Below, one piece after another: positions 27,372 through 35,984 of a stretch of 64,000 nucleotides of DNA; the first letter of the stretch is position 1; every line of letters begins with the position of its first letter. Made by a program: the position numbers and the translations under genes. The stretch is from Streptomyces sp. WM6378. Its GTDB lineage: Bacteria; Actinomycetota; Actinomycetes; Streptomycetales; Streptomycetaceae. Below the pieces are notes generated by a model. It searched no databases. It was not told where the DNA came from and was given only the letters and a program-made list of their open reading frames with translations. The stretch spans positions 124,001 to 188,000 of the forward strand of contig NZ_LGDD01000306.1 in NCBI RefSeq assembly GCF_001279695.1, written 5' to 3'.

Positions 27372-28664
27372 CTACGGGGCGAGGCCGAACAACTGGGTCC
27401 AGTACGTTCCTGCCCGGCCGCCCCCGGCGTAGCCGACCCCGATGTGGCTGAAGTCCGTCTTGAGGATGTTGGCCCGGTGGCCCGGGCTGTTCATCCAGCC
27501 TTGGACCACCTCCGCGGCGGTGCGCTGCCCGCAGGCTATGTTCTCGCCGATGCCGCGGTGCGTGCAGCCCGCCGCTCTGGCACGGTCCCATGGTGCGAGC
27601 CCTTCGGGAGAGGTGTGGGAGTAGAAGCCGCGGGTCGCCATGTCCGCGCTGTACGCCTGCGCGACCGAGGACAGTCCCGGATCGGCGGCGAGGGGCCGGA
27701 GCCCGGCCGCTGCCCGCTCGGCGTTGGTGAGGGCGACGACCTCGGATGCCGTGCGGGCGAGCCCGTCCGGGGTGAGGGGCCTGGCCCACAGCGCTGTCCA
27801 ATAGGCGTCGCCGCCGCGGTCGTCAGAGCTCCGGGCGATCCCGGCCGACGTGAGAGCGGGGTCCAGTACGGGACGCCGGGTCGCGGGGCTGCTGAGGCAG
27901 TACGCGAGGAAATCCGTGGGTGTCCGAGGGCCGGAGACCAGGTGCTCGGCGATGGTGAGATAGGCGAACCCCTGGGCGGTGACACGCTGGTAGACCGAGG
28001 CGCCGTCGGGACTCTCCACGCTCAGCCGGCCCTGGCCCGCCATGGCGCTGGCATGGGCCTGGGCCGCGGCGGTGAGCCGTGCGTCCGGGGCCACCGGCGG
28101 GACACCGGAGCGAGCCCGCTCGGCGTTGACCAGTGCGGTGAAGTCGCCCGTCAGAGCGTCCCGTCCCGTTGCGGGTTCCGGAGCATCGTCGGATATGTCC
28201 ACGCCGAAGTCGCGGGCGATGCCGGCCAGGCCGTCCGCGTATCCCTGGCCCAGCGCACGCACCTTCCATGCGGTGCCGCGACGGTAGATCTCCGCGAGGA
28301 GAAGGACGGTTTCGTGGACCGGTTTCGGCGGGGTGAACCGTGCGCAGATCGCTCCGCTGCCGCTGGTGAGGGACATGACGGGAGCGGGCAGCCGCCCCAG
28401 CACTGTTCCTGCCTCGGCGGGGCTGACGACCACGGTCACTCGGCTGGCCCCCGGCCGTAGCCGGGCGGGTTCCAAGGTGATGACGTTGGCGTCCAGCCGT
28501 GTGCCTGGTGCGGACGGCTGGTTGTAGAAGACGAAGTCCGTGTCGCCGCTGACCTGCCCGGTGTCATCAGTGATGAGGAGCGACAGGTCGAAGGGGCCGG
28601 GGACGCTGATCTTCAGGACGCCGTCCGGGAGCGGCTGATTGCCTCCGGGGACCAACTCGGCCAT
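27372..28664 (-). CDS. TerD-CAP-CAP fusion protein
   Basis: A 430-residue protein. Residues 1-170 are a TerD-like domain ([33 protein letters not shown]) similar to the first domain of the protein at 16366. Two CAP/SCP domains follow. The first (about 175-290) has lost the canonical residues: AEHL replaces GENI and SPATRR replaces the PGHR block. The second (about 300-430) is intact, with H in GFYSHTSPEG, E in GIGENIACG and H in NSPGHRANIL. No signal peptide is visible, which is unusual because CAP domains are normally secreted. The ATG at 28664 is supported by AGGTGG 5 bases upstream. Function is unknown; a calcium-responsive or stress role is a guess from TerD. Confidence 0.85.
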   Translation of the reverse strand: MAELVPGGNQPLPDGVLKISVPGPFDLSLLITDDTGQVSGDTDFVFYNQPSAPGTRLDANVITLEPARLRPGASRVTVVVSPAEAGTVLGRLPAPVMSLTSGSGAICARFTPPKPVHETVLLLAEIYRRGTAWKVRALGQGYADGLAGIARDFGVDISDDAPEPATGRDALTGDFTALVNAERARSGVPPVAPDARLTAAAQAHASAMAGQGRLSVESPDGASVYQRVTAQGFAYLTIAEHLVSGPRTPTDFLAYCLSSPATRRPVLDPALTSAGIARSSDDRGGDAYWTALWARPLTPDGLARTASEVVALTNAERAAAGLRPLAADPGLSSVAQAYSADMATRGFYSHTSPEGLAPWDRARAAGCTHRGIGENIACGQRTAAEVVQGWMNSPGHRANILKTDFSHIGVGYAGGGRAGTYWTQLFGLAP

Positions 28665-28794
28665 CGCCACCACCTGTTCACGGCCCGCGTCACCTGGGCG
28701 CGCTGAGCGCCTGCTGGTGAGAGAACGCCGATGGGGGAGGGGCCGGTTCCCGAAGTCGGGATTCTCGGGTGGCCGGGAACCGGGAGACCGCCTC

Positions 28795-29022
28795 CGCGAC
28801 CGCGGCTATCACGCGACCAAGATGTTCTTCTTCACCCCGGGCGGCATCGAGGAACTCCTCTTCGCCAACGCCCTGCCGCCCGAGCCGTGCGTGGCTCCGC
28901 CCATCCGGCAGCTCAGCGTCGCCGAGCCCTCGACGGAGCTGATGGAGCGTTACGCCACGGAGAACCTCCCCGACCCCAGCCAGTCCGGCTGGAAGCCCTG
29001 CGGATATCTCACGGTCAGGTGA
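28795..29022 (+). pseudogene. Cupin-protein remnant (3' part)
   Basis: The frame encodes ATKMFFFTPGGIEELLFANA, then ELMERYATENLPDPSQSGWK and a stop. The FxPGGxEExF block and the spaced ERYxxENL ending are typical of the C-terminus of small cupin proteins. The barrel strands that should precede it are missing, and the sequence upstream is unrelated. It is a truncated remnant. Confidence 0.55.
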
Positions 29023-29567
29023 TCAATCCTTACGGGATTCCGGCTCGGCCACCTGGTCGAGAGCCAGATCACCATGCTCGACCAGGCCCGCATAGCTGCG
29101 CCCCGCTCTGACGAGCTCGTCGCTGATGTCGCGATCGGCTTGTCGAGGTACTGCCGTGTCCGCTGATGGGGCGCTACGCAGGGTCGCCGGCGGGCAGGGG
29201 CGGGGGTACTCGTGTCCCTTGCCGCGCCGAGGGTTCGGGCCTGGTTGCGGGCGATCCGCGTCGCCTTTGCCGCGACTAGGTAGCACCGGCGGGTCCGCGG
29301 ATCGATCCCGCCCACAAATGCATTCAGCCTGCCCCAACCTGTACGGATGCGAGCCACGGCGCGGCTCCCGTTTGGTGCGAGCGGCCGGTTCAGATGGCGG
29401 ACGACGCTGGCAATGCGGCTCCGGAGCAGCAACACGGAGATATGTGAACTCCGTTCGCGCATCTCCGTACTCCGGCGCCCAACGCCCGCCTGTCGTCGGA
29501 TAATCGCCACCGCGGGTGCATCCGACGCCAGGCAAACAGACCAGACCAGGGCCCAAGGGACGGCACG
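29023..29567. other. Unassigned stretch between remnants
   Basis: No gene with recognisable domain or ribosome-binding site. Short frames on both strands show mixed codon bias, consistent with decayed sequence. Nothing firm can be said. Confidence 0.35.
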
Positions 29568-30522
29568 ATGGATGCGACGGACAAGCTGGTGGTCTCGGCG
29601 TTGCCGGCCAACGGGCGCGCCTCCTGGACGGCGATCGCCGACGCCCCGGACCTCGGCGAAGGCACGGTCCGCAGGCGGGGCAGTCGACTGCTGGACTCCG
29701 GGCTCCTCGCGGTCACCGCCCTGGAACCCCTACCGCGCCTGGGGTGGCTGGCCCCTCATCCTCGTCTTCCCTGCGCCTGGCCCGCCACCCGGCCCGCATG
29801 TACCCGGTCAAGACGATCTGGGTGCTCGACAACAACGGGACCTTCGCCTTGGTCCACCCCGCAAGCACGATGAACGCAATGAACTGACCCTGCGTCACCT
29901 GCCGATCGCCGGCGAGTCCCTCGATCTGCGCGCCCTGCCCGTCCTGCGCGCCTACACGCTCGCCGGACCACCGCAGCCGCCCCTGGTCACCGCCGCCCAG
30001 ACTCTCAAGATCCGTCATCCTTACGGTGATCCGAACCTCGCGCCCGGCCCCCGCCTCGACGCCGATGAACACCACCTCGTCGAAGCCCTCGCGGTGGACG
30101 GCCGCATGAGCTTCTCCCGGCTCGCGGCGAGCACGCACACCTCAGCGGCGACCGCCCAACGTCCGCTCCACCGACCGAGGTTGACCGGCGGGGCCGAGAT
30201 CGCCACCCTCGTCGACCGCTGCCAAGTCGGCCTGGACGTCCAGGCGGTCTTCTTCTTCCAGACCGACCCCGCCGCCCTGCCCGACGCCGTCAAGCAGCTC
30301 ACGGCCCGCACCCAGGTCCACCTCGCCACCGCGGTGACCGGCCCGGACAACATGATCGCCGCTGTCGTCGTACCCCACACCGACGACGTCTACCGCCTCC
30401 TGGCCGAAGAGCTCCCCTACCTGCCCGGCGACCGGCACGTCCGCGTGCACCTCGTCAACGCGTTCATCAAGGAGAGCGGCATGACCTTCCACGACGGCCG
30501 CCGGCAGCCCGTCGACCCCTGA
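29568..30522 (+). pseudogene. Lrp/AsnC-family regulator, frameshifted
   Basis: Streptomyces Lrp proteins often have two helix-turn-helix/ligand-domain pairs. Here the first helix-turn-helix is read from the ATG at 29568 (DATDKLVVSALPANGRASWT, GEGTVRRRGSRLLDSGLLAV). The frame then shifts around 29750, and a foreign-looking segment follows. The second half (LDADEHHLVEALAVDGRMSF, then AVFFFQTDPAALPDAVKQLT and the AsnC domain up to HVRVHLVNAF) is open in another frame to 30522. At least one frameshift and a probable deletion of the first ligand domain make it a pseudogene. Confidence 0.7.
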
Positions 30523-30818
30523 ACCACGACCCACCCCGGGCGTCTCGGCATGGCGACGGGCCGCGGCGCCGACGGGCCTGTCGCCCCAGCCTGCCGCAGC
30601 GAGCAGGTCGTACCAGCCGGGGGGCGGATGGTGTGCGCCCCGGTGGGGCCGGAAGGGGGTCGGTCCCGGCCGGGGCGCACGTGGGGCACCGGCTCCTGTC
30701 AGGCCGGTACCCCGTCCCGCGAGTGGCCCCGTGTCCGCTCGCGGGACGCGCGGGGGATGTGCTGTGGGGCGGCCGGGGTTTGGCCTGCTCCGGTCGTGCG
30801 ACGGACTGCCGCGGGCGG
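30523..30818. other. Intergenic stretch without recognisable gene
   Basis: Nothing beyond very GC-rich sequence was recognised between the Lrp pseudogene and the fragment at 30819. Confidence 0.35.
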
Positions 30819-31010
30819 TCAGTTCTCGTATCGGATCCGGATGGTGGGGGAGGTCCGGTCGTCCGCGACGACTTCGAAGTCGGGCGGGAAGTCGTCGCTC
30901 GTGCGGGCGTCCACGGACTTGGTGCCCTCGTGCCGGCACAGGTGGACGATGCCCTGTCCGATCACTGTCGCGGGCACGATGGCGACTCGTACGGGAACCT
31001 GGGGGCGGCG
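30819..31010 (-). pseudogene. Unrecognised protein-coding tail, probably a fragment
   Basis: The minus strand encodes a plausible protein end: GQGIVHLCRHEGTKSVDART, then DDFPPDFEVVADDRTSPTIR and IRYEN before a stop. Codon third positions are almost all G or C and the composition is protein-like, unlike chance frames nearby. No start codon with a ribosome-binding site lies within a sensible distance before the divergent oxidoreductase region. I do not recognise the family. It is probably the 3' end of a truncated gene. Confidence 0.35.
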
Positions 31011-31182
31011 GCGTTCAGCGCCGGATGCCGCCCGTTTGGGGACCGGTCCGGAATCTCCGCGCGGACTCGGCCCGGCCCCCTGGCGGCATGCGCCCGGACG
31101 GAGGGGCATAGACCGGGACCGGCCGCTGTTGTGCGTGGAGGAGCTCAGCTGTGACGGATGTGACGGACACGAGGAGCGGACC

Positions 31183-32100
31183 ATGCCGAAGGCAGTGCGG
31201 TTCGATGAGTACGGCGGAATCGATGTCCTGCGAGTGACGGACGTGCCCCTTCCCGAGCCGGCCGAAGGGGAGGTGCTGGTCAAGGTGAAAGCCACCGGCA
31301 TCAACCCGGGCGAGGCCAAGATCCGCGAAGGGCAGTTGCACGACCGCTGGCCCGCAACCTTTCCGTCCGGGCAGGGCAGCGACCTGGCGGGGATCGTCGT
31401 GCGGCTCGGTGCGGGAGTCGAGGGCTTCGCACCCGGGGACGAGGTTGTCGGCTTCAGTGATCGGCGGGCAAGCCATGCCGAGTACGTGATCGCGGACGCT
31501 GGCGAGCTGACTCCCAAGCCTGCGGGCGTCCCCTGGGAAGTGGCCGGGGCGCTCTTCGTCGCCGGGACCACGGCCTACGCGGCGGTGCGCGCGGTGTCGC
31601 TCACGCCGGGCGACACGGTGGTGGTGTCGGCGGCAGCCGGCGGAGTGGGCTCTTTGGCCGTGCAACTGGCCAGGCGGGCCGGGGCCGAGGTGATCGGCAT
31701 CGCGGGCCCGGCCAACCGTGAGTGGCTCGCCTCCCACGGGGTCAAGCCGGTCGAGTACGGCCCGGGCTTGTCCGATCGGCTGCGCAAGGCCGCGGATCGC
31801 ATCGACGCGTTCATCGACACCCACGGCGACGGCTACGTGAAGCTGGCGCTCGACCTGGGGGTGGACCCGTCGCGGATCGACACGGTCATCGACTTCGCGG
31901 CCGTTCAGGAGTACGGCGTGAAGGCCGAAGGCAGCGCGGCGGCGAGCAACGTCAAGGTCGTCGCGGAACTGGCGGCGCTGGTCGCGGAGGGTGAGTTGGA
32001 GGTGCCGATCGCCGCGGTATTTCCGCTGGACGAGGTCCGCACCGCGTTCGAGGAGCTGGAGAAGGGGCACACTCGGGGCAAGATCGTGCTGCTGCCCTGA
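31183..32100 (+). CDS. NADP-dependent quinone oxidoreductase-like MDR protein
   Basis: A 305-residue zinc-independent medium-chain dehydrogenase/reductase. The N-terminal GroES-like domain starts PKAVRFDEYGGIDVLRV and includes KATGINPGEAKIREG. The Rossmann motif is VVVSAAAGGVGSLAVQLARR. It ends FEELEKGHTRGKIVLLP as in quinone oxidoreductase/zeta-crystallin-like proteins. Zinc-binding cysteines are absent. It reduces a quinone or enone with NADPH; the substrate is unknown. GAGGAG lies 7 bases before the ATG. It ends shortly before a truncated DoxX remnant on the opposite strand. Confidence 0.9.
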   Translation: MPKAVRFDEYGGIDVLRVTDVPLPEPAEGEVLVKVKATGINPGEAKIREGQLHDRWPATFPSGQGSDLAGIVVRLGAGVEGFAPGDEVVGFSDRRASHAEYVIADAGELTPKPAGVPWEVAGALFVAGTTAYAAVRAVSLTPGDTVVVSAAAGGVGSLAVQLARRAGAEVIGIAGPANREWLASHGVKPVEYGPGLSDRLRKAADRIDAFIDTHGDGYVKLALDLGVDPSRIDTVIDFAAVQEYGVKAEGSAAASNVKVVAELAALVAEGELEVPIAAVFPLDEVRTAFEELEKGHTRGKIVLLP

Positions 32101-32189
32101 GGGCGACCTATTCGGCACATTGACACGGCCTGCATCGACCTCAGTGCGGCATGGGCCGCCGACGGCTACCGGCCGCCCATGTCGTCCCC

Positions 32190-32423
32190 TCAGCCGATGA
32201 AGGACTCGCGGCCGAAGCGGCCCCACGCCACGAAGCCGGCCAGGACGACATGGACCAGGTCCACCACCACGAGCTTGGTCTCGTGACGCCGGATGCGGGT
32301 GATCGTCGCACCGGCCATGAGCAGGACCAGACCGAGGGCGGCCAGCGGCACCAGACACGGTGCGATGTCGAGTACGGCGGGCAGGACCAGGCCCGCCGCG
32401 CCGGGGTGACGTTCGGGTGGTCG
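32190..32423 (-). pseudogene. DoxX-family membrane protein remnant
   Basis: Directly after, and in the same frame as, the AhpD-like stop codon, the minus strand encodes GAAGLVLPAVLDIAPCLVPL, then AALGLVLLMAGATITRIRRH and DLVHVVLAGFVAWGRFG before a TGA. This is the C-terminal half of a DoxX-like four-helix membrane protein. The first two helices and any start codon are missing. DoxX genes are frequent partners of ECF41-controlled oxidoreductase genes, which suggests that the original operon was AhpD-DoxX and suffered a deletion. Confidence 0.6.
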
Positions 32424-32894
32424 TCAGTGCTGGCCGGGCTCGTAGCCGCCGGCGGGCTGCTGGACGATGACGTTTCCGCGGTTGAAGGCATTGATGAGGG
32501 CGATCTGGGTCACCAGGGCGGCGAGCTGGTCCTCGTCGTAGTGCTTCGCGGCATTCGCCCAGACCTCGTCGCTGACGCCACCGGCCGCATCGGCGATGCG
32601 GGTGGCCTGTTCGGTCAGTTCCAGGGCGGCGCGTTCGGCATCGGTGAACACCGTGGCCTCGCGCCAGGCCACGACCAGATGGAGGCGCACGGCGGTCTCA
32701 CCGGCTGCGGCGGCGTCCTTGGTGTGCATGTCTATGCATCCGGCGCAGCCGTTGATCTGGCTGGCGCGGAGCATCACCAGCTCGCGCGTCGCGGCCGGCA
32801 GGGTCGAGTCCCCGAGTGCCTTGCCCGCCGCGATGATGTGCTTCCACGCCTTGGCTGCGACCGGGCTGGCGAAGACGTTCAAACGAGCGGTCAT
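32424..32894 (-). CDS. AhpD-like carboxymuconolactone decarboxylase family protein
   Basis: A 156-residue protein with the AhpD redox motif: ELVMLRASQINGCAGCIDMH gives E, N, CxxC and H in the family spacing. Such proteins are small peroxidase or thiol-disulfide enzymes. AAGGA lies 7 bases before the ATG. The gene is divergent from an ECF41 sigma factor, and carboxymuconolactone decarboxylase-like genes are the best-known targets of ECF41 sigma factors. A matching promoter is visible 40 bases upstream. Confidence 0.92.
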   Translation of the reverse strand: MTARLNVFASPVAAKAWKHIIAAGKALGDSTLPAATRELVMLRASQINGCAGCIDMHTKDAAAAGETAVRLHLVVAWREATVFTDAERAALELTEQATRIADAAGGVSDEVWANAAKHYDEDQLAALVTQIALINAFNRGNVIVQQPAGGYEPGQH

Positions 32895-32933
32895 CGTGGA
32901 TTCCTTTGTCGTTGTTCGCTGTTGCCCCTCTGA

Positions 32934-32960
32934 GACAGGGCGCCCAGGCGAGCTGTGACA
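32934..32960 (-). promoter_or_regulatory. ECF41-type promoter of the AhpD-like gene
   Basis: On the minus strand TGTCACA is followed after 16 bases by TGTC. The published ECF41 motif is TGTCACA with CGTC at -10, so the -35 is exact and the -10 differs by one base. It ends about 40 bases before the start codon at 32894. Confidence 0.6.
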
Positions 32961-33064
32961 GGAGTCGAATGTGACCCGCGTCTCCCTCCCTTTGCGTGAT
33001 CCGCAGGCCGGGCGCCTCGGATAGCCTGCGTGATACGAGCGTCGGGGGAATCGGGGGAGGTTCC

Positions 33065-33997
33065 GTGCCGGGATCAACAGATGTGTCGGATGCGTCGAAC
33101 TACCGGCCACTGCTGTTCTCCATCGCCTACGGGATGACCGGGTCCGTGGGCGACGCCGAGGACATCGTGCAGGATGCGTTCCTCGGCCTGACCCGCGCCC
33201 GCCGGGCGGGAACGGAGATCGCCGCTCCGAAGGCGTACTTGACCACGTCGGTGACGCGGCTGAGCATCAACCACCTGAGTTCGGCGCGAGTGCGGCGGGA
33301 GACCTATGTGGGGGAATGGCTGCCCGAGCCCGTCGTCGTGTTCACCGACCGGCCGGGGCCGGCCGAACACGCCGAGCTGGCCGACTCCCTGTCGATGGCG
33401 TTCCTCGTGCTGCTGGAGGTCCTGTCCCCGGTCGAGCGGGCGGTGTTCATGCTGCGCGAGGTGTTCGGGTACGACTACCCGGACGTGGCGAGGACCACCG
33501 GCAAGTCCGAGGCGAACTGCCGGCAGATTCTCGCCCGCGCCAGGAAGCGCATCGCCGCTGATGGACAGGTGGCCGACAGCGCGCCGCCCCCGGCGCGGCG
33601 CGCGGAGGGCGAGGAGCTCGCCCGTACGTTCTTCGAGGCCGCCGCGGGCGGCGAAATGGACACGCTGCTAGGCATGCTCGCCCCCGACGTGGTGTTCCAC
33701 GGGGACGGCGGGGGCAAGGCGCGGGCGATCGGGAAATCGGTGACCGAGCCGCTGCCCGTCGTGCGGCTGCTCGTCGGTGGGCTGCGGCGGCTGCGGTCGC
33801 TCGGCGCCGCACTCCGGCCGGTTTGGATCAACGGTCGGCCGGGCGCCTTGGTCGTCGACGCCGAAGGGCGCGTGGCCGGCGTGATCGAGCTCGACGTCGT
33901 CGACGGAGTGGTCCGGGCGATCCACTCCGTGTCCAACCCCGACAAACTCGGCCACATCGGGCCGGTGTCCGATATCGGGCGACTGCCGGAGAGATGA
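33065..33997 (+). CDS. ECF41 (SigJ-type) sigma factor with SnoaL-like C-terminal domain
   Basis: A 310-residue protein. Region 2 (YRPLLFSIAYGMTGSVGDAE, DIVQDAFLGL) and region 4 (LSPVERAVFMLREVFGYDYP, SEANCRQILARARKRI) are complete. The C-terminal extension of about 120 residues is an NTF2/SnoaL-like fold with a DGGGKA motif and NPDKLGHI near the end, the extension that in ECF41 factors replaces an anti-sigma factor and tunes activity. The GTG at 33065 has GGGAGG 4 bases upstream. No anti-sigma gene is adjacent, as expected for the group. Confidence 0.92.
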   Translation: MPGSTDVSDASNYRPLLFSIAYGMTGSVGDAEDIVQDAFLGLTRARRAGTEIAAPKAYLTTSVTRLSINHLSSARVRRETYVGEWLPEPVVVFTDRPGPAEHAELADSLSMAFLVLLEVLSPVERAVFMLREVFGYDYPDVARTTGKSEANCRQILARARKRIAADGQVADSAPPPARRAEGEELARTFFEAAAGGEMDTLLGMLAPDVVFHGDGGGKARAIGKSVTEPLPVVRLLVGGLRRLRSLGAALRPVWINGRPGALVVDAEGRVAGVIELDVVDGVVRAIHSVSNPDKLGHIGPVSDIGRLPER

Positions 33998-34029
33998 GCC
34001 ATCCCCTCCCGGCCCGCTCGCCGTTGAGC

Positions 34030-34135
34030 CCTATGCCGCCATCCGGAGGTGGGTGGCTCGGGCAGGGGCGGAGCGGAGTTTGGTGAGGATCCGCCAGTTC
34101 TTGAGGTGGCGAAGCCGTGCTCAACCGGTGTGCGT
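34030..34135 (-). mobile_element. IS5-type transposase C-terminal scrap
   Basis: The minus strand reads PVEHGFAT and then, after a one-base shift, LKNWRILTKLRSAPARATHL. This is the conserved end of DDE transposases of the IS5 group (VEHGFAxLKNWRILTKLR). Only this end remains and it is frameshifted. Confidence 0.65.
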
Positions 34136-34445
34136 CCGACGGCGAGGAGGCGCTGGTAGCCCGGCGCTAGCGCGGCCTCCTCCACGCCCGGTGCGCGGTG
34201 CGGGATCAGCGTCACCGCCTGTCCGCCCGCCTGCCCGGGCATCGGCGCGGCGGAGGTGCGATCGTCAGCGAGCTGTTCGGTCACCCGCTCAAGGACCCGT
34301 TCGGCGATGGCGAGTTCATCCCGCTCGGCCCGCACTTCCGCCAACTGCTTGGCCAGCTGTTCTTCGAGTTCGTCCAGTTCCGTGCGCCGCGTGGTGATGC
34401 GGTGATGCGTTCCAGCAGCTCGGGATCCAGCTTCGGCCTGGACGA
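34135..34445 (-). pseudogene. Remnant of a coiled-coil conserved Streptomyces protein
   Basis: Two frames joined by one shift give PKLDPELLERIT, RRTELDELEEQLAKQLAEVR, AERDELAIAERVLERVTEQL and IPHRAPGVEEAALAPGYQRL. This is a coiled coil followed by a conserved block I have seen in Streptomyces hypothetical proteins. It is fused directly to the transposase scrap downstream, indicating an insertion followed by deletion. Confidence 0.5.
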
Positions 34446-34843
34446 GCCGAAACGGACGCCGGGAACACGCGCTGACCGGGGTGGTCTCGGTGCGGGCATG
34501 GGATCGGCGGCACCTGAGCGGCCCCAAGAGGTGAGTATCGCCCACATCAATGTCTCGCCGCCTCGCACACAACGGCGGGCACATTCAAGGCAGTTGAACC
34601 GAGCGAGGGACTGATCGGCGGCCAGACTCCCCGATCAGGGGACGGCCAGTCCATGGCAGACGACCCCGCCGGGCGAGAGCCCACGGGACCAACGTTGCCG
34701 AGTTCCCGCACTTGGATGACCGGCAGCGGCGGCTGTTGATGGCGGCGGAGGCCCGGGGCCGGGGCATGCAGGGGTGCGGGCGGCCGCGGTGCGTGAGACG
34801 ACGGTCCGCCGGCAACTCCGACGGCCGGTACGGGACTCTGCCG
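34446..34843. other. Decayed sequence without recognisable gene
   Basis: Frames here lack domains and ribosome-binding sites. The stretch separates the transposon scraps from the NTF2-type gene. Confidence 0.35.
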
Positions 34844-35218
34844 CTAGGACGGCGGATGGATCTCCGTGACGATCGTGTAGAGCTCGGTGATGACGCCGTC
34901 TCTGGTGCGGGCGATGTCCATGCCGCTGATCGTCGGGGGGTGGCCGCCGGCCGGGCCGTACTCGAAGCCGAGGTGGCCGATGTCGTCGAGCTCCGATGCG
35001 GCGCCTGTGGGTCGGAAGACCCAGTCCGGGTTCTCGGCGCGCAACTCCGCGGCGCGGCGTACCAAGTCCGTGCGCCCGTGGTTGATGCGGTCCGGTTCGT
35101 GCCACACCACGTCGTGGGCGTAGTTCTCGGCGATGACGGCGGCCCGGCGGTCCGGGTCGGGTTCGTTGAACACCTCAAGCAGGTTGACCCGCATCAGGTC
35201 GGCGGGGGATCTGGTCAT
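34844..35218 (-). CDS. NTF2/SnoaL-like protein
   Basis: A 124-residue protein of the nuclear-transport-factor-2 fold. An N-terminal helix (LMRVNLLEVFNEPDPDRRAA) is followed by YAHDVVWHEPD and the beta-sheet end ISGMDIARTRDGVITELYTI. The family includes small isomerases, hydrolases and ligand-binding proteins, and specific function cannot be told. It is the last gene of a minus-strand run TetR - NTF2 - flavin reductase - NTF2 and follows the reductase after 70 bases. Confidence 0.82.
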   Translation of the reverse strand: MTRSPADLMRVNLLEVFNEPDPDRRAAVIAENYAHDVVWHEPDRINHGRTDLVRRAAELRAENPDWVFRPTGAASELDDIGHLGFEYGPAGGHPPTISGMDIARTRDGVITELYTIVTEIHPPS

Positions 35219-35288
35219 GGCGGAGTCCGTTCGTCAGGGCTGGTGGGCCGTTCGGGCGGAGTTCCACCGGACCGCGCGGCCTGGTGGC

Positions 35289-35864
35289 TCAGGTCGCGGT
35301 GGCCGGGGGCGTCCGGAGCGGGGCGAGGGCCGAGGTCCAGGCGATGAGCTGGTCGAGCATGGTGGTGAGGGCGGCCAGGTTGTGGTCGCCGGGCTTGAAG
35401 ACGCTGAAGTCCTGGAAGTCGGTGAACAGGGAGAGCGCGACTTGCTGGCGTACGTCGGCCATCTGGAGTTCGGCGGCGACCAGACGCAGTTGTTCGGCGG
35501 ACCGCGTGCCGCCCGTGGCGCCGTAGGAGACCAGGCCGAGGGCCTTGTTGTTCCACTCGGCGTAGAGGTAGTCCAGGGCGTTCTTCAGGACACCGGGGAT
35601 GCCGTGGTTGTACTCGGGGGTGACGATGACGAAGCCGTCGTACGGGGCGATGGTCTCGGCCCAGCGCCGGGTGTGCTCGTTCTGGTACTGGCCGAGGGAG
35701 GGCGGCATCGGCTCGTCGAGGTGGGGGAGGGGGTGGTCGCGCAGATCGAGCAGCTCGAAGCCGACGTCGGTCCGGCGCGAGGCGTGGCCGAGGACCCAGT
35801 GCGCCACCTGGTCTCCGACGCGGTTGGGCCGCGTGCTGCCGAGGATGATGCCGATGGTGGGCAT
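35289..35864 (-). CDS. NAD(P)H-dependent FMN reductase-like protein
   Basis: A 191-residue flavodoxin-fold reductase. The FMN phosphate loop is GIILGSTRPNRVGDQVA, and FVIVTPEYNHGIPGVLKNAL is the second flavin-binding signature of the NADPH-dependent FMN reductase family. The enzyme would reduce quinones, azo compounds or free flavin. The ATG at 35864 is chosen because the fold begins immediately after it; the longer frame upstream lacks similarity. It lies in the TetR-linked run. Confidence 0.9.
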   Translation of the reverse strand: MPTIGIILGSTRPNRVGDQVAHWVLGHASRRTDVGFELLDLRDHPLPHLDEPMPPSLGQYQNEHTRRWAETIAPYDGFVIVTPEYNHGIPGVLKNALDYLYAEWNNKALGLVSYGATGGTRSAEQLRLVAAELQMADVRQQVALSLFTDFQDFSVFKPGDHNLAALTTMLDQLIAWTSALAPLRTPPATAT

Positions 35865-35984
35865 GGTTTGGCCTGCCTCTCCGTGGTGCCTTGCGTCTGC
35901 CGGACACACACTGCCCGGAAGGCCGTTGACCGGGCGGGCGTGGTGCCCGGCAGCATGGGCGTGGGGTTGCCCTGAGCGGTTGGG

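Noticed and set aside
30550..32100. A 516-codon version of the oxidoreductase
   Set aside because: The additional residues show no similarity and the conserved MDR N-terminus starts at 31183 with a good ribosome-binding site.
33475..34584. A 369-codon minus-strand frame overlapping the ECF41 gene
   Set aside because: Its front part holds two transposon-related remnants, but the rest is antisense to the conserved sigma factor, so it is not one gene.
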